64,000 nt of DNA from positions 62,001-126,000 of the forward strand of contig CAJOFM010000015.1 in the NCBI GenBank assembly GCA_905233915.1. The letters are read 5' to 3'. This document shows positions 1 through 10,349 of this stretch, piece by piece. Source of the DNA: an uncultured Muribaculaceae bacterium (GTDB taxonomy: Bacteria > Bacteroidota > Bacteroidia > Bacteroidales > Muribaculaceae). Numbering within the stretch: the first letter of the stretch is position 1; every line of letters begins with the position of its first letter. The notes below the pieces were generated by a model. It was not told where the DNA came from, did not search any database, and saw only the letters and a program-made list of their open reading frames with translations. The translations under genes and the position numbers were made by a program.

Positions 1-91
1 CGCAACCGACATCAACACTTACCGTGTGCTTGACAACCGCATGATTCTCATTACCGAGAGCTCGGTTGACGCGCTCAACAATTTAAAGTAA
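1..91 (+). CDS. rplD: 50S ribosomal protein L4, C-terminal end (partial)
   Basis: The window opens inside this gene. Reading from base 2 gives 29 residues including YRVLDNRMILITESSVDAL and a TAA at 89-91. This matches the end of L4, an early-assembly 23S rRNA-binding protein whose loop lines the exit tunnel. It lies directly before rplW, the normal S10-operon order. The 5' part is outside the window. Confidence 0.85.
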   Translation, partial: ATDINTYRVLDNRMILITESSVDALNNLK

Positions 92-103
92 GGAGGAGAG
101 ACA

Positions 104-397
104 ATGGAGAACATTCAGATTATTCCCGTTGTGACCGAGAAGGCCAACGCTATCACCGAGAAGGGAAACCGTTACACATTCAAGGTATCTCCCGACGCCA
201 ACAAGTATCAGATCAAGGACGCCGTTGAGAAGCTCTATGACGTCAAGGTCGTTGGCGTGAGCACCATTAACTATGGTGGCAAGAACAAGCAGCGCTATAC
301 CAAGAGCGGTGTCATCAAGGGCAAGACCGTCGCTTTCAAGAAGGCTATCGTAACCCTTGCTGAAGGACAAACTATTGATTTCTATAGTAATTTATAA
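104..397 (+). CDS. rplW: 50S ribosomal protein L23
   Basis: 97 residues, the usual length for L23, which sits at the tunnel exit and docks trigger factor, SRP and SecY. The core motif NKYQIKDAVEKLYDVKV (about residues 33-49) is typical. A GGAGGAG stretch (92-98) lies just ahead of the ATG, one of the few clear Shine-Dalgarno-like sites in the cluster. It sits between rplD and rplB with short spacers, so it is co-transcribed. Confidence 0.97.
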   Translation: MENIQIIPVVTEKANAITEKGNRYTFKVSPDANKYQIKDAVEKLYDVKVVGVSTINYGGKNKQRYTKSGVIKGKTVAFKKAIVTLAEGQTIDFYSNL

Positions 398-403
398 TAA
401 AAA

Positions 404-1228
404 ATGGCAGTAAGAAAATTGAAGCCCACAACACCGGGGCAAAGACACAAAGTTATTGGTGTATTTGACGACATTACAAAGCGTACACCAGAGAAGTCTC
501 TTACGGTCGGTAAGCGTTCCACTGGCGGTCGCAACAACGAGGGTCACCTCACCGCCCGCTATCGTGGAGGCGGTCACAGGCGCAAACTCCGCCTGATCGA
601 CTTCAAGAGGAATAAAGACGGTGTGCCGGCAGTAGTGAAAGCCATCGAGTACGATCCCAACCGTTCGGCTCGCATTGCTCTGCTCTACTACGTAGACGGC
701 TACAAAGCTTACATCATTGCCCCCAACGGACTTGAGGTGGGTGCAACGATCGAGAGCGGTGAGAACGTGGCCCCCGAAGTGGGAAACGCGCTTCCACTGA
801 GCAAGATTCCTGTTGGTACTTTAATTCACAACATCGAGTTGCGTCCCGGTCAGGGTGCCGCTATGGCACGCGCAGCCGGCACCTTCGCCCAGCTCACCAG
901 CCGCGAGGGTAACTACGCAATCATCAAATTACCTTCGGGTGAGACACGCAAGGTCCTTGCCGCTTGCAAGGCTACCGTTGGTGTGGTTGGCAACAGTGAC
1001 CACGCGCTCGAGCAGTCCGGTAAGGCCGGCCGCTCACGCTGGCTGGGTCGCCGCCCCCACAACCGTGGTGTCGTTATGAACCCCGTTGATCACCCCATGG
1101 GTGGTGGTGAGGGCCGCCAGAGTGGTGGACATCCCCGTAACCGCAACGGTTTGTACGCTAAGGGCTTGAAGACCCGTGCACCGAAGAAGCAGTCTTCGAA
1201 GTACATCATTGAAAGAAGAAAGAAGTAA
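404..1228 (+). CDS. rplB: 50S ribosomal protein L2
   Basis: 274 residues, full length. L2 bridges the subunits and is needed for peptidyl-transferase activity. The N-terminal [12 protein letters not shown] segment (about 55-67) and the C-terminal [10 protein letters not shown] loop (about 228-237, with the conserved His) are present. It starts 6 bp after rplW without a Shine-Dalgarno, as is normal in Bacteroidota. Confidence 0.98.
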   Translation: MAVRKLKPTTPGQRHKVIGVFDDITKRTPEKSLTVGKRSTGGRNNEGHLTARYRGGGHRRKLRLIDFKRNKDGVPAVVKAIEYDPNRSARIALLYYVDGYKAYIIAPNGLEVGATIESGENVAPEVGNALPLSKIPVGTLIHNIELRPGQGAAMARAAGTFAQLTSREGNYAIIKLPSGETRKVLAACKATVGVVGNSDHALEQSGKAGRSRWLGRRPHNRGVVMNPVDHPMGGGEGRQSGGHPRNRNGLYAKGLKTRAPKKQSSKYIIERRKK

Positions 1229-1249
1229 TTTGATTAAATTCGATTAATT

Positions 1250-1519
1250 ATGAGTCGTTCATTAAAAAAAGGCCCTTACATCAGCGTGAAACTGGAAAAG
1301 AAGGTTGACGCCATGAACGAGAGCGGCAAGAAGAGTGTGATCAAGACCTGGTCGCGTGCTTCGATGATCTCTCCCGAATTCGTGGGACACACCTTTGCCG
1401 TTCACAATGGCAACAAGTTCATTCCCGTCTATGTTACCGAGAACATGGTCGGTCACAAGCTCGGTGAGTTCGCTCCGACGCGCACCTTCCGTGGCCACAG
1501 CGGCAACAACAAGAAATAA
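1250..1519 (+). CDS. rpsS: 30S ribosomal protein S19
   Basis: 89 residues beginning [11 protein letters not shown], with the conserved [16 protein letters not shown] segment near residues 66-82. S19 lies in the head of the small subunit and contacts S13 and the A-site finger. It follows rplB in the S10 operon. Confidence 0.98.
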   Translation: MSRSLKKGPYISVKLEKKVDAMNESGKKSVIKTWSRASMISPEFVGHTFAVHNGNKFIPVYVTENMVGHKLGEFAPTRTFRGHSGNNKK

Positions 1520-1569
1520 TGGGCCCGGGATTATTTAACCGTTTATAGAACAAAAAAGAATTAAATACA

Positions 1570-1977
1570 ATGGGTAAAAGAAAAAGAGAATCAGCTAACT
1601 TGAAGAAGGAAGCTCGCAAGAACGAGTCCTTCGCAAAGTTGCGCAACATTCCCAGCTCGCCCCGCAAGATGCGTCTCGTGGCCGACATGGTGCGTGGCGT
1701 CGAGGTCTTCAAGGCACTCGGTCTCCTGCACTTCTCTAACAAGCAGGCTGCCGTTGACGTGGAGAAGCTGCTCAAGTCAGCTATCAGCAACTGGGAACAG
1801 AAGAATGGCAAGAAGGCCGAGAGCGGTGAGCTCTACATCAAGACCATCACGGTCGATGCAGCCCCCATGCTCAAGCGCCTCCGTCCCGCCCCCCAAGGGC
1901 GCGGCTATCGCATCCGCAAACGTTCCAACCACGTGACTATCTTCGTGGACACTATTAACAAAGAAAAAGACGCATAA
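1570..1977 (+). CDS. rplV: 50S ribosomal protein L22
   Basis: 135 residues, a little longer than in E. coli because of a lysine-rich N-terminal extension (about residues 1-25). The family core then follows: [14 protein letters not shown] near 30-43 and the C-terminal [15 protein letters not shown] loop that lines the exit tunnel. It follows rpsS after about 50 bp and precedes rpsC by 6 bp. Confidence 0.97.
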   Translation: MGKRKRESANLKKEARKNESFAKLRNIPSSPRKMRLVADMVRGVEVFKALGLLHFSNKQAAVDVEKLLKSAISNWEQKNGKKAESGELYIKTITVDAAPMLKRLRPAPQGRGYRIRKRSNHVTIFVDTINKEKDA

Positions 1978-1983
1978 AACGAA

Positions 1984-2730
1984 ATGGGACAGAAAGTTAA
2001 TCCAATCAGCAATCGTTTAGGCATCATCCGCGGTTGGGATTCCAACTGGTTTGGTGGCAGTAATTATGGAGATACCCTGGTAGAGGATGACAAGATCCGC
2101 AAGTATCTCAACGAGCGTCTCGCCAAGGCTAGTGTCGCACGCATCGTCATCGAGCGCACGCTCAAGCTCGTGACCATCACCATCTGCACCGCCCGCCCCG
2201 GTATCATCATCGGCAAGCAGGGTTCAGAGGTTGAGGTTCTCAAGCAGGAGCTCATCAAGCTCACTAACAAGGACGTTCAGATCAACATCCACGAGGTTAA
2301 GCGCCCCGAGCTCGATGCACAGCTCGTCGCTGCTAACGTCGCTCATCAGATCGAGGGCAAGATCGCCTATCGCCGTGCCGTGAAGATGGCTATCGCCAGC
2401 ACCATGCGCATGGGTGCCGAGGGCATCAAGATCCAGGTCAAGGGTCGCTTGAACGGTGCCGAGATGCGCCGCAGCGAGATGTTTAAGGAAGGCCGCACCC
2501 CCCTGCACACCCTGCGTGCCGATATCGACTACGCACTCGTGCCCGCCCACACCAAGGTCGGTGTCATCGGTGTCAAGGTTTGGATCTGCCGTGGTGAGGT
2601 GTATGGCAAGCGTGACCTCGCTCCTAACTTTGCCAACAATGCCGGCGAGCGTCGCGGTGGCGGCGGTCGTGGTGGAGAGCGCGGCGAGCGTCGTGGTTTC
2701 CGCGGTGGCAAGAGAAACAGTAATCGTTAA
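1984..2730 (+). CDS. rpsC: 30S ribosomal protein S3
   Basis: 248 residues. S3 is at the mRNA entry channel and has helicase activity with S4 and S5. A KH domain is visible ([15 protein letters not shown], about 59-73), followed by the conserved C-terminal domain. The last 30 or so residues form a Gly/Arg-rich tail ([14 protein letters not shown]) that E. coli S3 lacks; such basic tails occur in some Bacteroidota. Confidence 0.97.
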   Translation: MGQKVNPISNRLGIIRGWDSNWFGGSNYGDTLVEDDKIRKYLNERLAKASVARIVIERTLKLVTITICTARPGIIIGKQGSEVEVLKQELIKLTNKDVQINIHEVKRPELDAQLVAANVAHQIEGKIAYRRAVKMAIASTMRMGAEGIKIQVKGRLNGAEMRRSEMFKEGRTPLHTLRADIDYALVPAHTKVGVIGVKVWICRGEVYGKRDLAPNFANNAGERRGGGGRGGERGERRGFRGGKRNSNR

Positions 2731-2782
2731 ACCCAGTCACAACCAGTAACTTGAAGTGTGACTATAAAAAACGAAATTTAAA

Positions 2783-3214
2783 ATGTTACAACCTAAGAGA
2801 TTAAGATACCGCCGTCCCAGTGACGGGCATCCTCGCCAGTACAGCAAGCGTGGTAATCAGCTCGCCTTTGGTTCCTTCGGAATCAAGACCTTGGAGAGCA
2901 AGTGGATCACCGCTCGCCAAATCGAGGCCGCTCGTGTTGCCGTGACGCGTTACATGCAGCGTCAGGGTCAGATCTGGCTCCGCATTTTCCCCGACAAGCC
3001 CTACACCCGCAAGCCTGCCGATGTCCGCATGGGTAAAGGTAAAGGTGATGTTGCAGGTTACGTCGCTCCCGTTCATCCCGGTCGCATCCTCATCGAGGTC
3101 GACGGTGTGAGCTTTGAAATCGCCAAGGAAGCCCTGCGCCTCGCCGCTCAGAAGCTCCCCGTGGCTACTAAGTTTGTCGTTCGCCGCGACTATGATCCCA
3201 CTCAACTCGTTTAA
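2783..3214 (+). CDS. rplP: 50S ribosomal protein L16
   Basis: 143 residues starting [12 protein letters not shown], with the conserved [19 protein letters not shown] segment near residues 81-99. L16 organises the A-site region of 23S rRNA. It sits between rpsC and rpmC as expected. Confidence 0.97.
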   Translation: MLQPKRLRYRRPSDGHPRQYSKRGNQLAFGSFGIKTLESKWITARQIEAARVAVTRYMQRQGQIWLRIFPDKPYTRKPADVRMGKGKGDVAGYVAPVHPGRILIEVDGVSFEIAKEALRLAAQKLPVATKFVVRRDYDPTQLV

Positions 3215-3229
3215 TACTTTGACCAGATT

Positions 3230-3427
3230 ATGAAAAAGGAAAATATCAAGGAACTGACCGATAAGGAATTGCAGGATCGTCTCGAACAAGTCCAGAAGGA
3301 GTATGTCCAGGAAAAGATCCAGCACCAGATCTCCCCGCTCGATAATCCGGCCAAGATTACGCTTGACAGGAAACTGATCGCACGCATCAAGACCGAGATC
3401 CGTGAGCGCGAACTCAAGAACAAATAA
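3230..3427 (+). CDS. rpmC: 50S ribosomal protein L29
   Basis: 65 residues, almost entirely helical and charged, with the L29 pattern [16 protein letters not shown] near the start and a C-terminal [11 protein letters not shown] helix. L29 lies next to L23 at the tunnel exit. It is separated from rplP and rpsQ by short spacers. Confidence 0.95.
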   Translation: MKKENIKELTDKELQDRLEQVQKEYVQEKIQHQISPLDNPAKITLDRKLIARIKTEIRERELKNK

Positions 3428-3447
3428 TCCCAACAACGACCACTACA

Positions 3448-3708
3448 ATGGAAGAAAAACGTAATTTAAGAAAAGAGAGAATTGGGGTTGTTTCCAGCAA
3501 CAAGGGTGACAAGACCATCACTGTGACCATCAAGTGGAAGGAGAAACACCCAATCTATGGCAAGTTTGTCAACAAGACCAAGAAGTACCACGCTCATGAC
3601 GAGAACAACGAGTGCAACGTTGGCGACACCGTTCGCCTGATGGAGACCCGCCCGTTGAGCAAGACCAAGAGGTGGAGATTAGTTGAAATCATCGAAAAAG
3701 CCAAGTAA
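3448..3708 (+). CDS. rpsQ: 30S ribosomal protein S17
   Basis: 86 residues with the OB-fold core of S17 ([19 protein letters not shown] near residues 12-30; [18 protein letters not shown] near 59-76). It is a primary 16S rRNA binder. Its stop is 5 bp before rplN. Confidence 0.97.
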   Translation: MEEKRNLRKERIGVVSSNKGDKTITVTIKWKEKHPIYGKFVNKTKKYHAHDENNECNVGDTVRLMETRPLSKTKRWRLVEIIEKAK

Positions 3709-3713
3709 TTATT

Positions 3714-4079
3714 ATGATACAGACTGAAAGTAGATTGACAGTAGCCGATAACAGCGGCGCCAAGGAAGTCCTCTGCATTAAGGTGCTGGGCGGCTCGGGC
3801 CGACGCTATGCTTCGGTGGGTGACGTGATTGTTGTCACCGTCAAGAAGGCAATCCCCGCTTCCGAGGTGAAGAAGGGTACCGTTTCCAAGGCTGTCGTAG
3901 TGCGCACCAGCAAGGAGATCCGTCGTCAGGACGGTTCCTACATCCGCTTCGACGACAATGCCTGTGTATTGCTCACTAATACCGGTGAGTTGCGCGGAAC
4001 GCGCATCTTCGGCCCCGTAGCCCGCGAGCTGCGCGCCACCAACATGAAGATCGTTTCGCTCGCTCCCGAGGTTCTTTAA
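3714..4079 (+). CDS. rplN: 50S ribosomal protein L14
   Basis: 121 residues starting [18 protein letters not shown], the canonical L14 opening, with the [14 protein letters not shown] signature near 62-76. L14 forms part of an inter-subunit bridge and contacts L19. It is the first gene of the spc-type block. Confidence 0.98.
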   Translation: MIQTESRLTVADNSGAKEVLCIKVLGGSGRRYASVGDVIVVTVKKAIPASEVKKGTVSKAVVVRTSKEIRRQDGSYIRFDDNACVLLTNTGELRGTRIFGPVARELRATNMKIVSLAPEVL

Positions 4080-4110
4080 TCATCATTCTTAAAATAGCAA
4101 TAAACTATAT

Positions 4111-4440
4111 ATGGCTACGTTAAAAATCAAGAAGGGTGACACCGTCTATGTACTCGCCGGCGACGATAAGGGTAAGACCGGCCGAGTGCTCAATATCCTG
4201 CGCGAAGAGGGCAAGGCTATTGTCGAGGGTGTGAACATCGTGTCCAAGAGCACGAAGCCCAATGCAAGTGCCCCCCAGGGTGGCATTATCAAGAAGGAAG
4301 CCCCCATCCACCTGAGCAACCTGGCAGTCGTTGACCCCAAGAGCGGCCGCGACGCTAAGCCCACCCGCGTGGGTTTCAGGATGGACGAGAATGGCAAGAA
4401 GGTTCGTTATTCTAAAAAATCAGGAGAGGAGATCAAGTAA
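4111..4440 (+). CDS. rplX: 50S ribosomal protein L24
   Basis: 109 residues with a KOW motif at the N terminus ([20 protein letters not shown], about 5-24). L24 is an assembly initiator for the large subunit. Its TAA overlaps the ATG of rplE by one base (TAATG), which indicates translational coupling. Confidence 0.97.
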   Translation: MATLKIKKGDTVYVLAGDDKGKTGRVLNILREEGKAIVEGVNIVSKSTKPNASAPQGGIIKKEAPIHLSNLAVVDPKSGRDAKPTRVGFRMDENGKKVRYSKKSGEEIK

Positions 4441-4982
4441 TGAGTACCACGCTGAAGAAACAATATGACGAGAAGATTGCTCCCGCTTTGATGAAGCAAT
4501 TCAACTACAGCACGCCGATGCAGATTCCGCGTCTGGTCAAGATCGTCCTCAACGAGGGCCTGGGCGACGCTACCCAGGATAAGAAGATCATCGAGACCGC
4601 TATCAACGAGCTCACCGCAATCACTGGCCAGAAGGCTGTGCAGACCTTGTCCAAGAAGGATATCTCCAACTTCAAGGTCCGCAAGAGGATGCCCATTGGC
4701 GTCCGCGTGACCCTGCGCCGTGACCGCATGTACGAGTTCATGGAGCGTTTCATCCGCATCGCCCTGCCGCGTATCCGCGACTTCAAGGGTGTGAATGGTA
4801 AGCTGGACGGCCGCGGCAACTACACCGTTGGCGTTACCGAGCAGATCATTTTCCCGGAGATCAACATCGACAACGTGACCAAGATGACCGGTATGAACAT
4901 CACCTTCGTCACCACTGCCAAGACCGACGAGGAGGGCTACGCACTTCTCAAGGAATTCGGAATTCCCTTTAACAACAAATAA
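4440..4982 (+). CDS. rplE: 50S ribosomal protein L5
   Basis: 180 residues, full length, with [14 protein letters not shown] near 31-44 and the C-terminal [21 protein letters not shown]5 binds 5S rRNA and contacts the P-site tRNA. The ATG shares a base with the stop codon of rplX. Confidence 0.97.
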   Translation: MSTTLKKQYDEKIAPALMKQFNYSTPMQIPRLVKIVLNEGLGDATQDKKIIETAINELTAITGQKAVQTLSKKDISNFKVRKRMPIGVRVTLRRDRMYEFMERFIRIALPRIRDFKGVNGKLDGRGNYTVGVTEQIIFPEINIDNVTKMTGMNITFVTTAKTDEEGYALLKEFGIPFNNK

Positions 4983-4996
4983 TTGAGGATTAAATT

Positions 4997-5266
4997 ATGG
5001 CAAAAGAATCAATGAAAGCCCGCCAGGCCAAGCGTGAGCGTCTCGTGGCCAAGTATGCCGCCAAGCGTGCCGCTCTCAAGGCTGCCGGTGATTACGAGGC
5101 CCTGCAGAAGCTTCCCCGCAACGCATCCCCCGTTCGCCTGCACAACATCTGCAAGATGTCGGGTCGCCCCAAGGGTTACATGCGTCAGTTCGGAATCTCC
5201 CGCATCAACTTCCGCGAGATGGCTTCCAACGGTCTCATCCCCGGTGTGCGCAAGGCCAGCTGGTGA
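4997..5266 (+). CDS. rpsN: 30S ribosomal protein S14
   Basis: 89 residues, the S14 form without the CxxC-x-CxxC zinc motif. The conserved C-terminal half ([20 protein letters not shown]) is clear. It follows rplE by 14 bp, with a GAGG just upstream of the ATG. Confidence 0.97.
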   Translation: MAKESMKARQAKRERLVAKYAAKRAALKAAGDYEALQKLPRNASPVRLHNICKMSGRPKGYMRQFGISRINFREMASNGLIPGVRKASW

Positions 5267-5352
5267 TATTCTACCACTTTATCTTTTTAATTAAAAAAAT
5301 CAGTATTAAATATTGTTCGACAACGTCGAATCAATTTAAACAACTTACAATA

Positions 5353-5754
5353 ATGACAGATCCTATTGCAGATTATCTGACTAGATTGAGGAATGCGATC
5401 AAGGCACAGCACCGTGTCGTTGAAATCCCTTCTTCCAAGCTCAAAAAGGAGATCACCAAGATCCTCTTCGACCAGGGTTACATCCTGAACTACAAGTTCG
5501 TCGAGGAAGAGAACTCTCCCCGTGGCACCATCAAGATCGCGCTCAAGTATGACAACGTTGACCACGTTAGCGCCATCAAGTGCCTCACACGCGTTTCAAG
5601 GCCCGGCCTGCGCCAGTACACTGGCTACAAGGACATGCCCCGCGTGCTCAATGGTTTAGGTATTGCCATCATCTCGACTTCCAAGGGCGTTATGACCAAC
5701 AAGGAGGCCAAGAACCAGAAGATCGGTGGCGAAGTTTTGTGTTACGTTTATTAA
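5353..5754 (+). CDS. rpsH: 30S ribosomal protein S8
   Basis: 133 residues from the ATG at 5353 (MTDPIADYLTRLRNA), the normal S8 start. The frame is open further upstream, to 5263 where it overlaps rpsN, but those extra 30 residues do not resemble S8. The C-terminal GGEVLCYVY is conserved. S8 binds 16S rRNA and in E. coli represses the spc operon; whether it does so here cannot be seen. Confidence 0.97.
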   Translation: MTDPIADYLTRLRNAIKAQHRVVEIPSSKLKKEITKILFDQGYILNYKFVEEENSPRGTIKIALKYDNVDHVSAIKCLTRVSRPGLRQYTGYKDMPRVLNGLGIAIISTSKGVMTNKEAKNQKIGGEVLCYVY

Positions 5755-5769
5755 TGGAGGAATAGAGCT

Positions 5770-6324
5770 ATGTCAAGAATTGGTAAATTGCACATCGCCA
5801 TCCCCGCTGGCGTAACTGTAGAGCAGAAAGACAATGTCCTCACCGTCAAGGGCCCCAAGGGCGAGCTCAAGCAGACCCTGAACCCCAACATCACCATCGA
5901 GGTCGAGGATAACGAAATCAAGGTGACCCGCCCCAACGACGAGCGTGAGTCACGCGCTCAGCACGGTCTGTACCGCGCGCTGATCAACAACATGGTTGTT
6001 GGCGTGAGCGAGGGTTTCAAGAAAGAACTGGAAATCGTCGGCGTTGGTTACCGTGCCACCAGCAACGGACAAGTACTGGAGCTGGCTCTCGGTTACTCAC
6101 ACGCCATCTACTTGAAGATGCCGCCCGAGGTGAAGGTTGACGCTAAGACTGAGCGCAACAAGAACCCGCTCATCACTCTCGAATCGTGCGACAAGCAGCT
6201 CCTTGGCCAAATCTGCGCCAAGATCCGCTCCTTCCGCAAGCCCGAGCCTTACAAGGGTAAAGGTGTTAAGTTTGTTGGCGAAGTTATTCGTCGTAAGTCT
6301 GGTAAAACGGCAGCTGCCAAATAA
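5770..6324 (+). CDS. rplF: 50S ribosomal protein L6
   Basis: 184 residues with the duplicated L6 fold. The first half opens MSRIGKLHIAIPAGVTV, and the second carries EPYKGKGVKFVGEVIRRKSG near the end. L6 sits by the sarcin-ricin loop. A GGAGG at 5756-5760 precedes the ATG. Confidence 0.97.
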   Translation: MSRIGKLHIAIPAGVTVEQKDNVLTVKGPKGELKQTLNPNITIEVEDNEIKVTRPNDERESRAQHGLYRALINNMVVGVSEGFKKELEIVGVGYRATSNGQVLELALGYSHAIYLKMPPEVKVDAKTERNKNPLITLESCDKQLLGQICAKIRSFRKPEPYKGKGVKFVGEVIRRKSGKTAAAK

Positions 6325-6344
6325 TTAAGTAGAAAGGAAACGAT

Positions 6345-6686
6345 ATGATATCCAAAAACGATAGAAGAAACAAGATCAAGGCTCGCATCCGTGGCCGCAT
6401 CAGTGGCACCGCGGAGCGTCCCAGGCTGTGTGTCTTCCGCAGCAACAAGCAAATTTATGCCCAGGTCATCGACGACGTCGCTGGTAATACCCTGTGCTCG
6501 GCTTCCTCTAAGGGAATCACCGAGGGCAACAAGAGCGAGATCGCCGCTAAGGTGGGCGAGGCCGTTGCCAAGAAAGCCCTCGAGGCTGGCATCAACACCG
6601 TGGTGTTTGACCGCAATGGCTTCCTGTTCCATGGTAGAGTTAAATCGTTGGCCGACGGCGCACGCAAAGGCGGACTTAAATTTTAA
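6345..6686 (+). CDS. rplR: 50S ribosomal protein L18
   Basis: 113 residues with the L18 pattern [20 protein letters not shown] (about 26-45) and [20 protein letters not shown] at the C terminus. L18 binds 5S rRNA with L5. It lies 8 bp before rpsE. Confidence 0.96.
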   Translation: MISKNDRRNKIKARIRGRISGTAERPRLCVFRSNKQIYAQVIDDVAGNTLCSASSKGITEGNKSEIAAKVGEAVAKKALEAGINTVVFDRNGFLFHGRVKSLADGARKGGLKF

Positions 6687-6694
6687 GAATCATC

Positions 6695-7213
6695 ATGTTG
6701 AAGAAAAATAATAGAGTAAAGATTGCTGCCGACGCCGAACTCAAGGAGCGTCTGGTTGCCATCAACCGCACCACCAAGGTTACCAAGGGTGGTCGCACTT
6801 TCACCTTCGCCGCCATCGTTGTTGTTGGTGACGGTAACGGTGTTATCGGCTATGGACTGGGTAAGGCCAATGAGGTCACCACAGCTATCGCCAAGGGCAC
6901 CGAGGTGGCTAAGAAGAACCTGATCAAGGTCCCCGTTCACAAGGGTACCATTCCTCATGAGGTAGTCGCCAAGTTCGGTGGCAGCCGCATCATCATGAAG
7001 CCCGCCAGCGCCGGTACCGGTGTGAAGGCTGGTGGTGCTATGCGTGCCGTCTTTGAGACGGTCGGCGTGACCGATGTTATTTGTAAGTCCAAGGGCTCGA
7101 GCAACCCCCACAACCTGGTGAAGGCTACTCTCAAGGCCCTCGACGAGATGCGCAGCCCGGCTACCGTGGCTCATTATCGCGGCATCAGCGTGGACAAGGT
7201 GTTTAACGGTTAA
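6695..7213 (+). CDS. rpsE: 30S ribosomal protein S5
   Basis: 172 residues. The double-stranded-RNA-binding N domain ([20 protein letters not shown], about 35-54) and the C domain are complete. S5 takes part in decoding fidelity and the mRNA helicase. It is followed closely by rpmD. Confidence 0.97.
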   Translation: MLKKNNRVKIAADAELKERLVAINRTTKVTKGGRTFTFAAIVVVGDGNGVIGYGLGKANEVTTAIAKGTEVAKKNLIKVPVHKGTIPHEVVAKFGGSRIIMKPASAGTGVKAGGAMRAVFETVGVTDVICKSKGSSNPHNLVKATLKALDEMRSPATVAHYRGISVDKVFNG

Positions 7214-7230
7214 TGATTTGTTTACAAGTT

Positions 7231-7413
7231 ATGGCTAAGATACAGATTAAACAAGTGAAAAGCCGCATCAATCGTCCGGCTCGCCAAAAGAGAACCCTCG
7301 ACGCTCTGGGTCTGAGGAAACTCAACCACACCGTAACCCTCGAGGCTACCCCTCAGGTACTGGGTATGGTTAACGCAGTTCGTCATCTGGTGGAAGTCAC
7401 CAATGTTGATTAA
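7231..7413 (+). CDS. rpmD: 50S ribosomal protein L30
   Basis: 60 residues from the ATG at 7231 (MAKIQIKQVKSRINRP), the normal L30 size. The frame is open six codons further upstream to an ATG at 7213 inside the rpsE stop region, but L30 proteins start at MAKI, so the downstream start is preferred. Confidence 0.95.
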   Translation: MAKIQIKQVKSRINRPARQKRTLDALGLRKLNHTVTLEATPQVLGMVNAVRHLVEVTNVD

Positions 7414-7446
7414 TTCTTATCATCATTAAAACAAGAAAACAACATT

Positions 7447-7893
7447 ATGGAATTACATGATTTAAAACCTGCTGTAGGTTCAAATAAGAAGAAACGTCGC
7501 ATTGGCCGCGGTCCCGGTTCGGGCAAGGGCGGTACATCGACTCGTGGTCACAAGGGTGCAAAGTCGCGCTCGGGTTACAAGGAGAAGGTCGGCTTTGAAG
7601 GCGGCCAGATGCCCCTCCAGCGCCGTGTCCCCAAGGGTGGTTTCAAGAACATCAACCGCGTGGAGTACAAGGCCATCAACGTTGCTGTGCTTGAGGCACT
7701 CGCCGAGCAGAATAGTCTCGAAAAAATTACCGTTGCCGACCTCATCCAGGCTGGTATGGTACGTAAGAACCAACTTGTTAAAATTTTGGGCCAGGGTCAG
7801 CTCAACCACAAGCTTGAGGTTGAAGCCCACGCCTTCTCCAAAAAGGCTGAGGAGATCATCACCGCAGCCGGTGGCTCAATCGTAAAACTCTAA
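7447..7893 (+). CDS. rplO: 50S ribosomal protein L15
   Basis: 148 residues with the L15 N-terminal signature ([20 protein letters not shown], about 18-37) and C-terminal [17 protein letters not shown]. It stops 7 bp before secY, the typical position. Confidence 0.97.
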   Translation: MELHDLKPAVGSNKKKRRIGRGPGSGKGGTSTRGHKGAKSRSGYKEKVGFEGGQMPLQRRVPKGGFKNINRVEYKAINVAVLEALAEQNSLEKITVADLIQAGMVRKNQLVKILGQGQLNHKLEVEAHAFSKKAEEIITAAGGSIVKL

Positions 7894-7900
7894 CCCGACG

Positions 7901-9238
7901 ATGAAACTCATTGAAACATTAAAAAACATCTGGAAGATTGAGGATTTGCGCAAGCGCCTCATCACCACGTTCCTGTTCATCGTGATCTATCGCTTTGGAT
8001 GTCACGTGGTGCTGCCGGGTATCAATCCCAGCGACCTCGAAGCCATGCGCAACTTCACCAACAGCGGACTGATGCAGCTGCTCGACATGTTCTCGGGTGG
8101 TGCCTTCGGTCAGGCTTCAATCTTCGCATTGGGTATCATGCCCTACATCACCGCCTCTATCGTTATCCAATTGATGGGTATGGTAGTGCCTAGCTTCCAA
8201 AAGATGCAGCGCGAGGGCGAGAGTGGCCGCATGAAGCTCAATCAGTACACCCGTTACCTGACTGTGGCTATCCTCTTGGTTCAGGCTCCCGCCTACCTGT
8301 TGAACCTCCAGTATCAGGTTAACGCTGCTGGTGGCCACGCCCACATTGCGGGCTGGACAATGATTTATCTGTCCATCGTGCTCACCGCTGGTGCGATGTT
8401 GATTATGTGGCTCGGTGAGAAGATCACCGACAAGGGTATCGGCAATGGTATCTCCATCATCATCTTGGTGGGTATCCTCGCCCGCTTCCCTGGCGCCATC
8501 GTTCAAGAGTTCACGGGCCGCTTGAACACTGCTCAAGGTGGTCTGGTAATGTTCCTGGTCGAGATCGTCATCCTGTTCGCTGTCACCGCTGGTGCTGTCA
8601 TGCTCACCCAGGGTACCCGCAAGGTCCCCGTGCAGTATGCCAAGCGCATCGTCGGCAACAAGCAGTATGGTGGCGCCCGCCAGTATATCCCTCTGAAGGT
8701 TAATGCTGCTAACGTGATGCCCATCATCTTTGCACAGGCCCTCATGTTCATCCCCATCACCCTGGCCGGCTTCGGTGCCCGTCAGAATGAGGCTGGTTTC
8801 CTGGGTTCGCTCTCGCGCACCTTTGGTGACATGAACGGTTTCTGGTACAATGTGGTTTATTTCCTCATGATCGTCGCCTTCACCTACTTCTACACCGCCA
8901 TCACCGTGCGTCCCACCCAGATGGCCGAGGAGATGAAGAAGAACAGCGGCTTTATCCCTGGCATCAAGCCGGGCAAGAAGACCGCCGAGTATCTTGACTC
9001 GATCATGTCGCGCATCACCCTGCCGGGTTCGATCTTCCTGGGTATTGTCGCCATCCTGCCCGCGTTTGCCCGCTACTTTGGCGTCAACCAGCAGTTCGCC
9101 CAGTTCTTCGGTGGCACCTCCCTGCTGATCACCGTTGGTGTCGTTCTTGACACCCTGCAGCAGATCGAGACCCACCTGATGATGCACCACTATGATGGCC
9201 TGATGAAGTCTGGTAAAATCAAGGGTCGTTCCCGTTAA
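7901..9238 (+). CDS. secY: Preprotein translocase subunit SecY
   Basis: 445 residues, full length, with ten hydrophobic segments expected of the SecYEG channel in the inner membrane. The plug/TM2 region (FSGGAFGQASIFALGIMPYI, about 65-84) and the cytoplasmic loop TQGTRKVPVQYAKR (about 237-250) are clear. It is co-transcribed with rplO and followed by map. Confidence 0.97.
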   Translation: MKLIETLKNIWKIEDLRKRLITTFLFIVIYRFGCHVVLPGINPSDLEAMRNFTNSGLMQLLDMFSGGAFGQASIFALGIMPYITASIVIQLMGMVVPSFQKMQREGESGRMKLNQYTRYLTVAILLVQAPAYLLNLQYQVNAAGGHAHIAGWTMIYLSIVLTAGAMLIMWLGEKITDKGIGNGISIIILVGILARFPGAIVQEFTGRLNTAQGGLVMFLVEIVILFAVTAGAVMLTQGTRKVPVQYAKRIVGNKQYGGARQYIPLKVNAANVMPIIFAQALMFIPITLAGFGARQNEAGFLGSLSRTFGDMNGFWYNVVYFLMIVAFTYFYTAITVRPTQMAEEMKKNSGFIPGIKPGKKTAEYLDSIMSRITLPGSIFLGIVAILPAFARYFGVNQQFAQFFGGTSLLITVGVVLDTLQQIETHLMMHHYDGLMKSGKIKGRSR

Positions 9239-9275
9239 ATGACGTAACTGGCTTTAAACTGATTCAATCAACACT

Positions 9276-10061
9276 ATGATATATCTCAAGACAGATGAGG
9301 AAATCGAGATGCTGCGCAAGGCCAACCAGGTCGTTGCAGGCACGCTCGCCGAGTTGGCCAAGTGGGTCGCTCCTGGCGTGACGACACGACGTCTCGATCA
9401 AATCGCTGAAGAGTATATCCGTTCTCAAGGCTGCACTCCCGGCTTCAAGGGACTGTACGGCTTCCCCGCCACGCTCTGCACCTCGGTCAATGAGGTAGTG
9501 GTGCATGGCATCCCGTCGAACTACGTTCTCGAGGATGGCGACATCGTGTCATGTGACTGCGGCGCCGTCACCCCCGAGGGGTTCAACGGAGACAGCACCT
9601 ACACCTTCTGTGTGGGTGAGGTGGCCGAAGAGGTCAAGCAGCTGTTGCGTGTCACCAAGGAGTCGCTCTACATCGGCATCGAGCACGCAGTGCCCGGCAA
9701 CCGTATCGGCGACATCGCCAATGCTATCCAGCTCTACTGCGAGCGCCACAACTATGGCGTCGTGCGTGAGATGACGGGCCACGGCGTGGGACGCAAGCTG
9801 CACGAGGACCCCGAGGTGCCTAACTATGGCCGCCGCGGTACCGGTCCGCTCTTGCGCAATGGCATGACAATCGCCATCGAGCCCATGATCAACATGGGGA
9901 GCAAGAACATCATCACCGAGCGCGACGGGTGGACAACCCGCACGCGTGACCGCAAGCCTAGTGCCCACTTTGAGCACTCCATCGCCATCCATCATGGCAA
10001 GCCCGACATCCTCTCCTCCTTTGATGGCATCAAGGAGGTCCTGGGTGACAGGTTCATTTGA
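9276..10061 (+). CDS. map: Methionine aminopeptidase, type I
   Basis: 261 residues. The enzyme removes the initiator methionine from nascent proteins. The five metal ligands are visible: Asp in SCDCGAV, Asp in GDST, His in TGHGVGRK, Glu in AIEPM and Glu in FEHSIAI. It has no N-terminal zinc extension. It sits between secY and infA as in other Bacteroidales. Confidence 0.96.
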   Translation: MIYLKTDEEIEMLRKANQVVAGTLAELAKWVAPGVTTRRLDQIAEEYIRSQGCTPGFKGLYGFPATLCTSVNEVVVHGIPSNYVLEDGDIVSCDCGAVTPEGFNGDSTYTFCVGEVAEEVKQLLRVTKESLYIGIEHAVPGNRIGDIANAIQLYCERHNYGVVREMTGHGVGRKLHEDPEVPNYGRRGTGPLLRNGMTIAIEPMINMGSKNIITERDGWTTRTRDRKPSAHFEHSIAIHHGKPDILSSFDGIKEVLGDRFI

Positions 10062-10113
10062 GATTGAGTTACACAATTTAAAGACAGCATTTCGTTAATT
10101 TAAAAGATTTTAT

Positions 10114-10332
10114 ATGGCTAAACAGACAGCAATAGAATTAGACGGTACAATCGTCGAGGCGTTGTCCAACGCAATGTTCCGTGTCGAGCTCGAGAACGGG
10201 CACCAGATCACGGCACACATCAGTGGCAAGATGCGCATGCATTACATCAAGATCCTCCCCGGTGATAAGGTGAGAGTCGAGATGTCCCCCTACGATTTGT
10301 CCAAAGGAAGAATCTCTTTTAGATACAAATAA
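10114..10332 (+). CDS. infA: Translation initiation factor IF-1
   Basis: 72 residues, an S1/OB-fold protein with [20 protein letters not shown] and the C-terminal [14 protein letters not shown]-1 occupies the A site during initiation. It is 17 bp upstream of rpmJ. Confidence 0.97.
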   Translation: MAKQTAIELDGTIVEALSNAMFRVELENGHQITAHISGKMRMHYIKILPGDKVRVEMSPYDLSKGRISFRYK

Positions 10333-10349
10333 AAAACCAGCATATCATT

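Noticed and set aside
8117-9190. A 357-codon minus-strand frame across secY
   Set aside because: Shadow of secY; its His/Asp/Gly-rich composition is an artefact and all flanking genes run the other way. The frames opposite hflX and arcA were rejected for the same reason.
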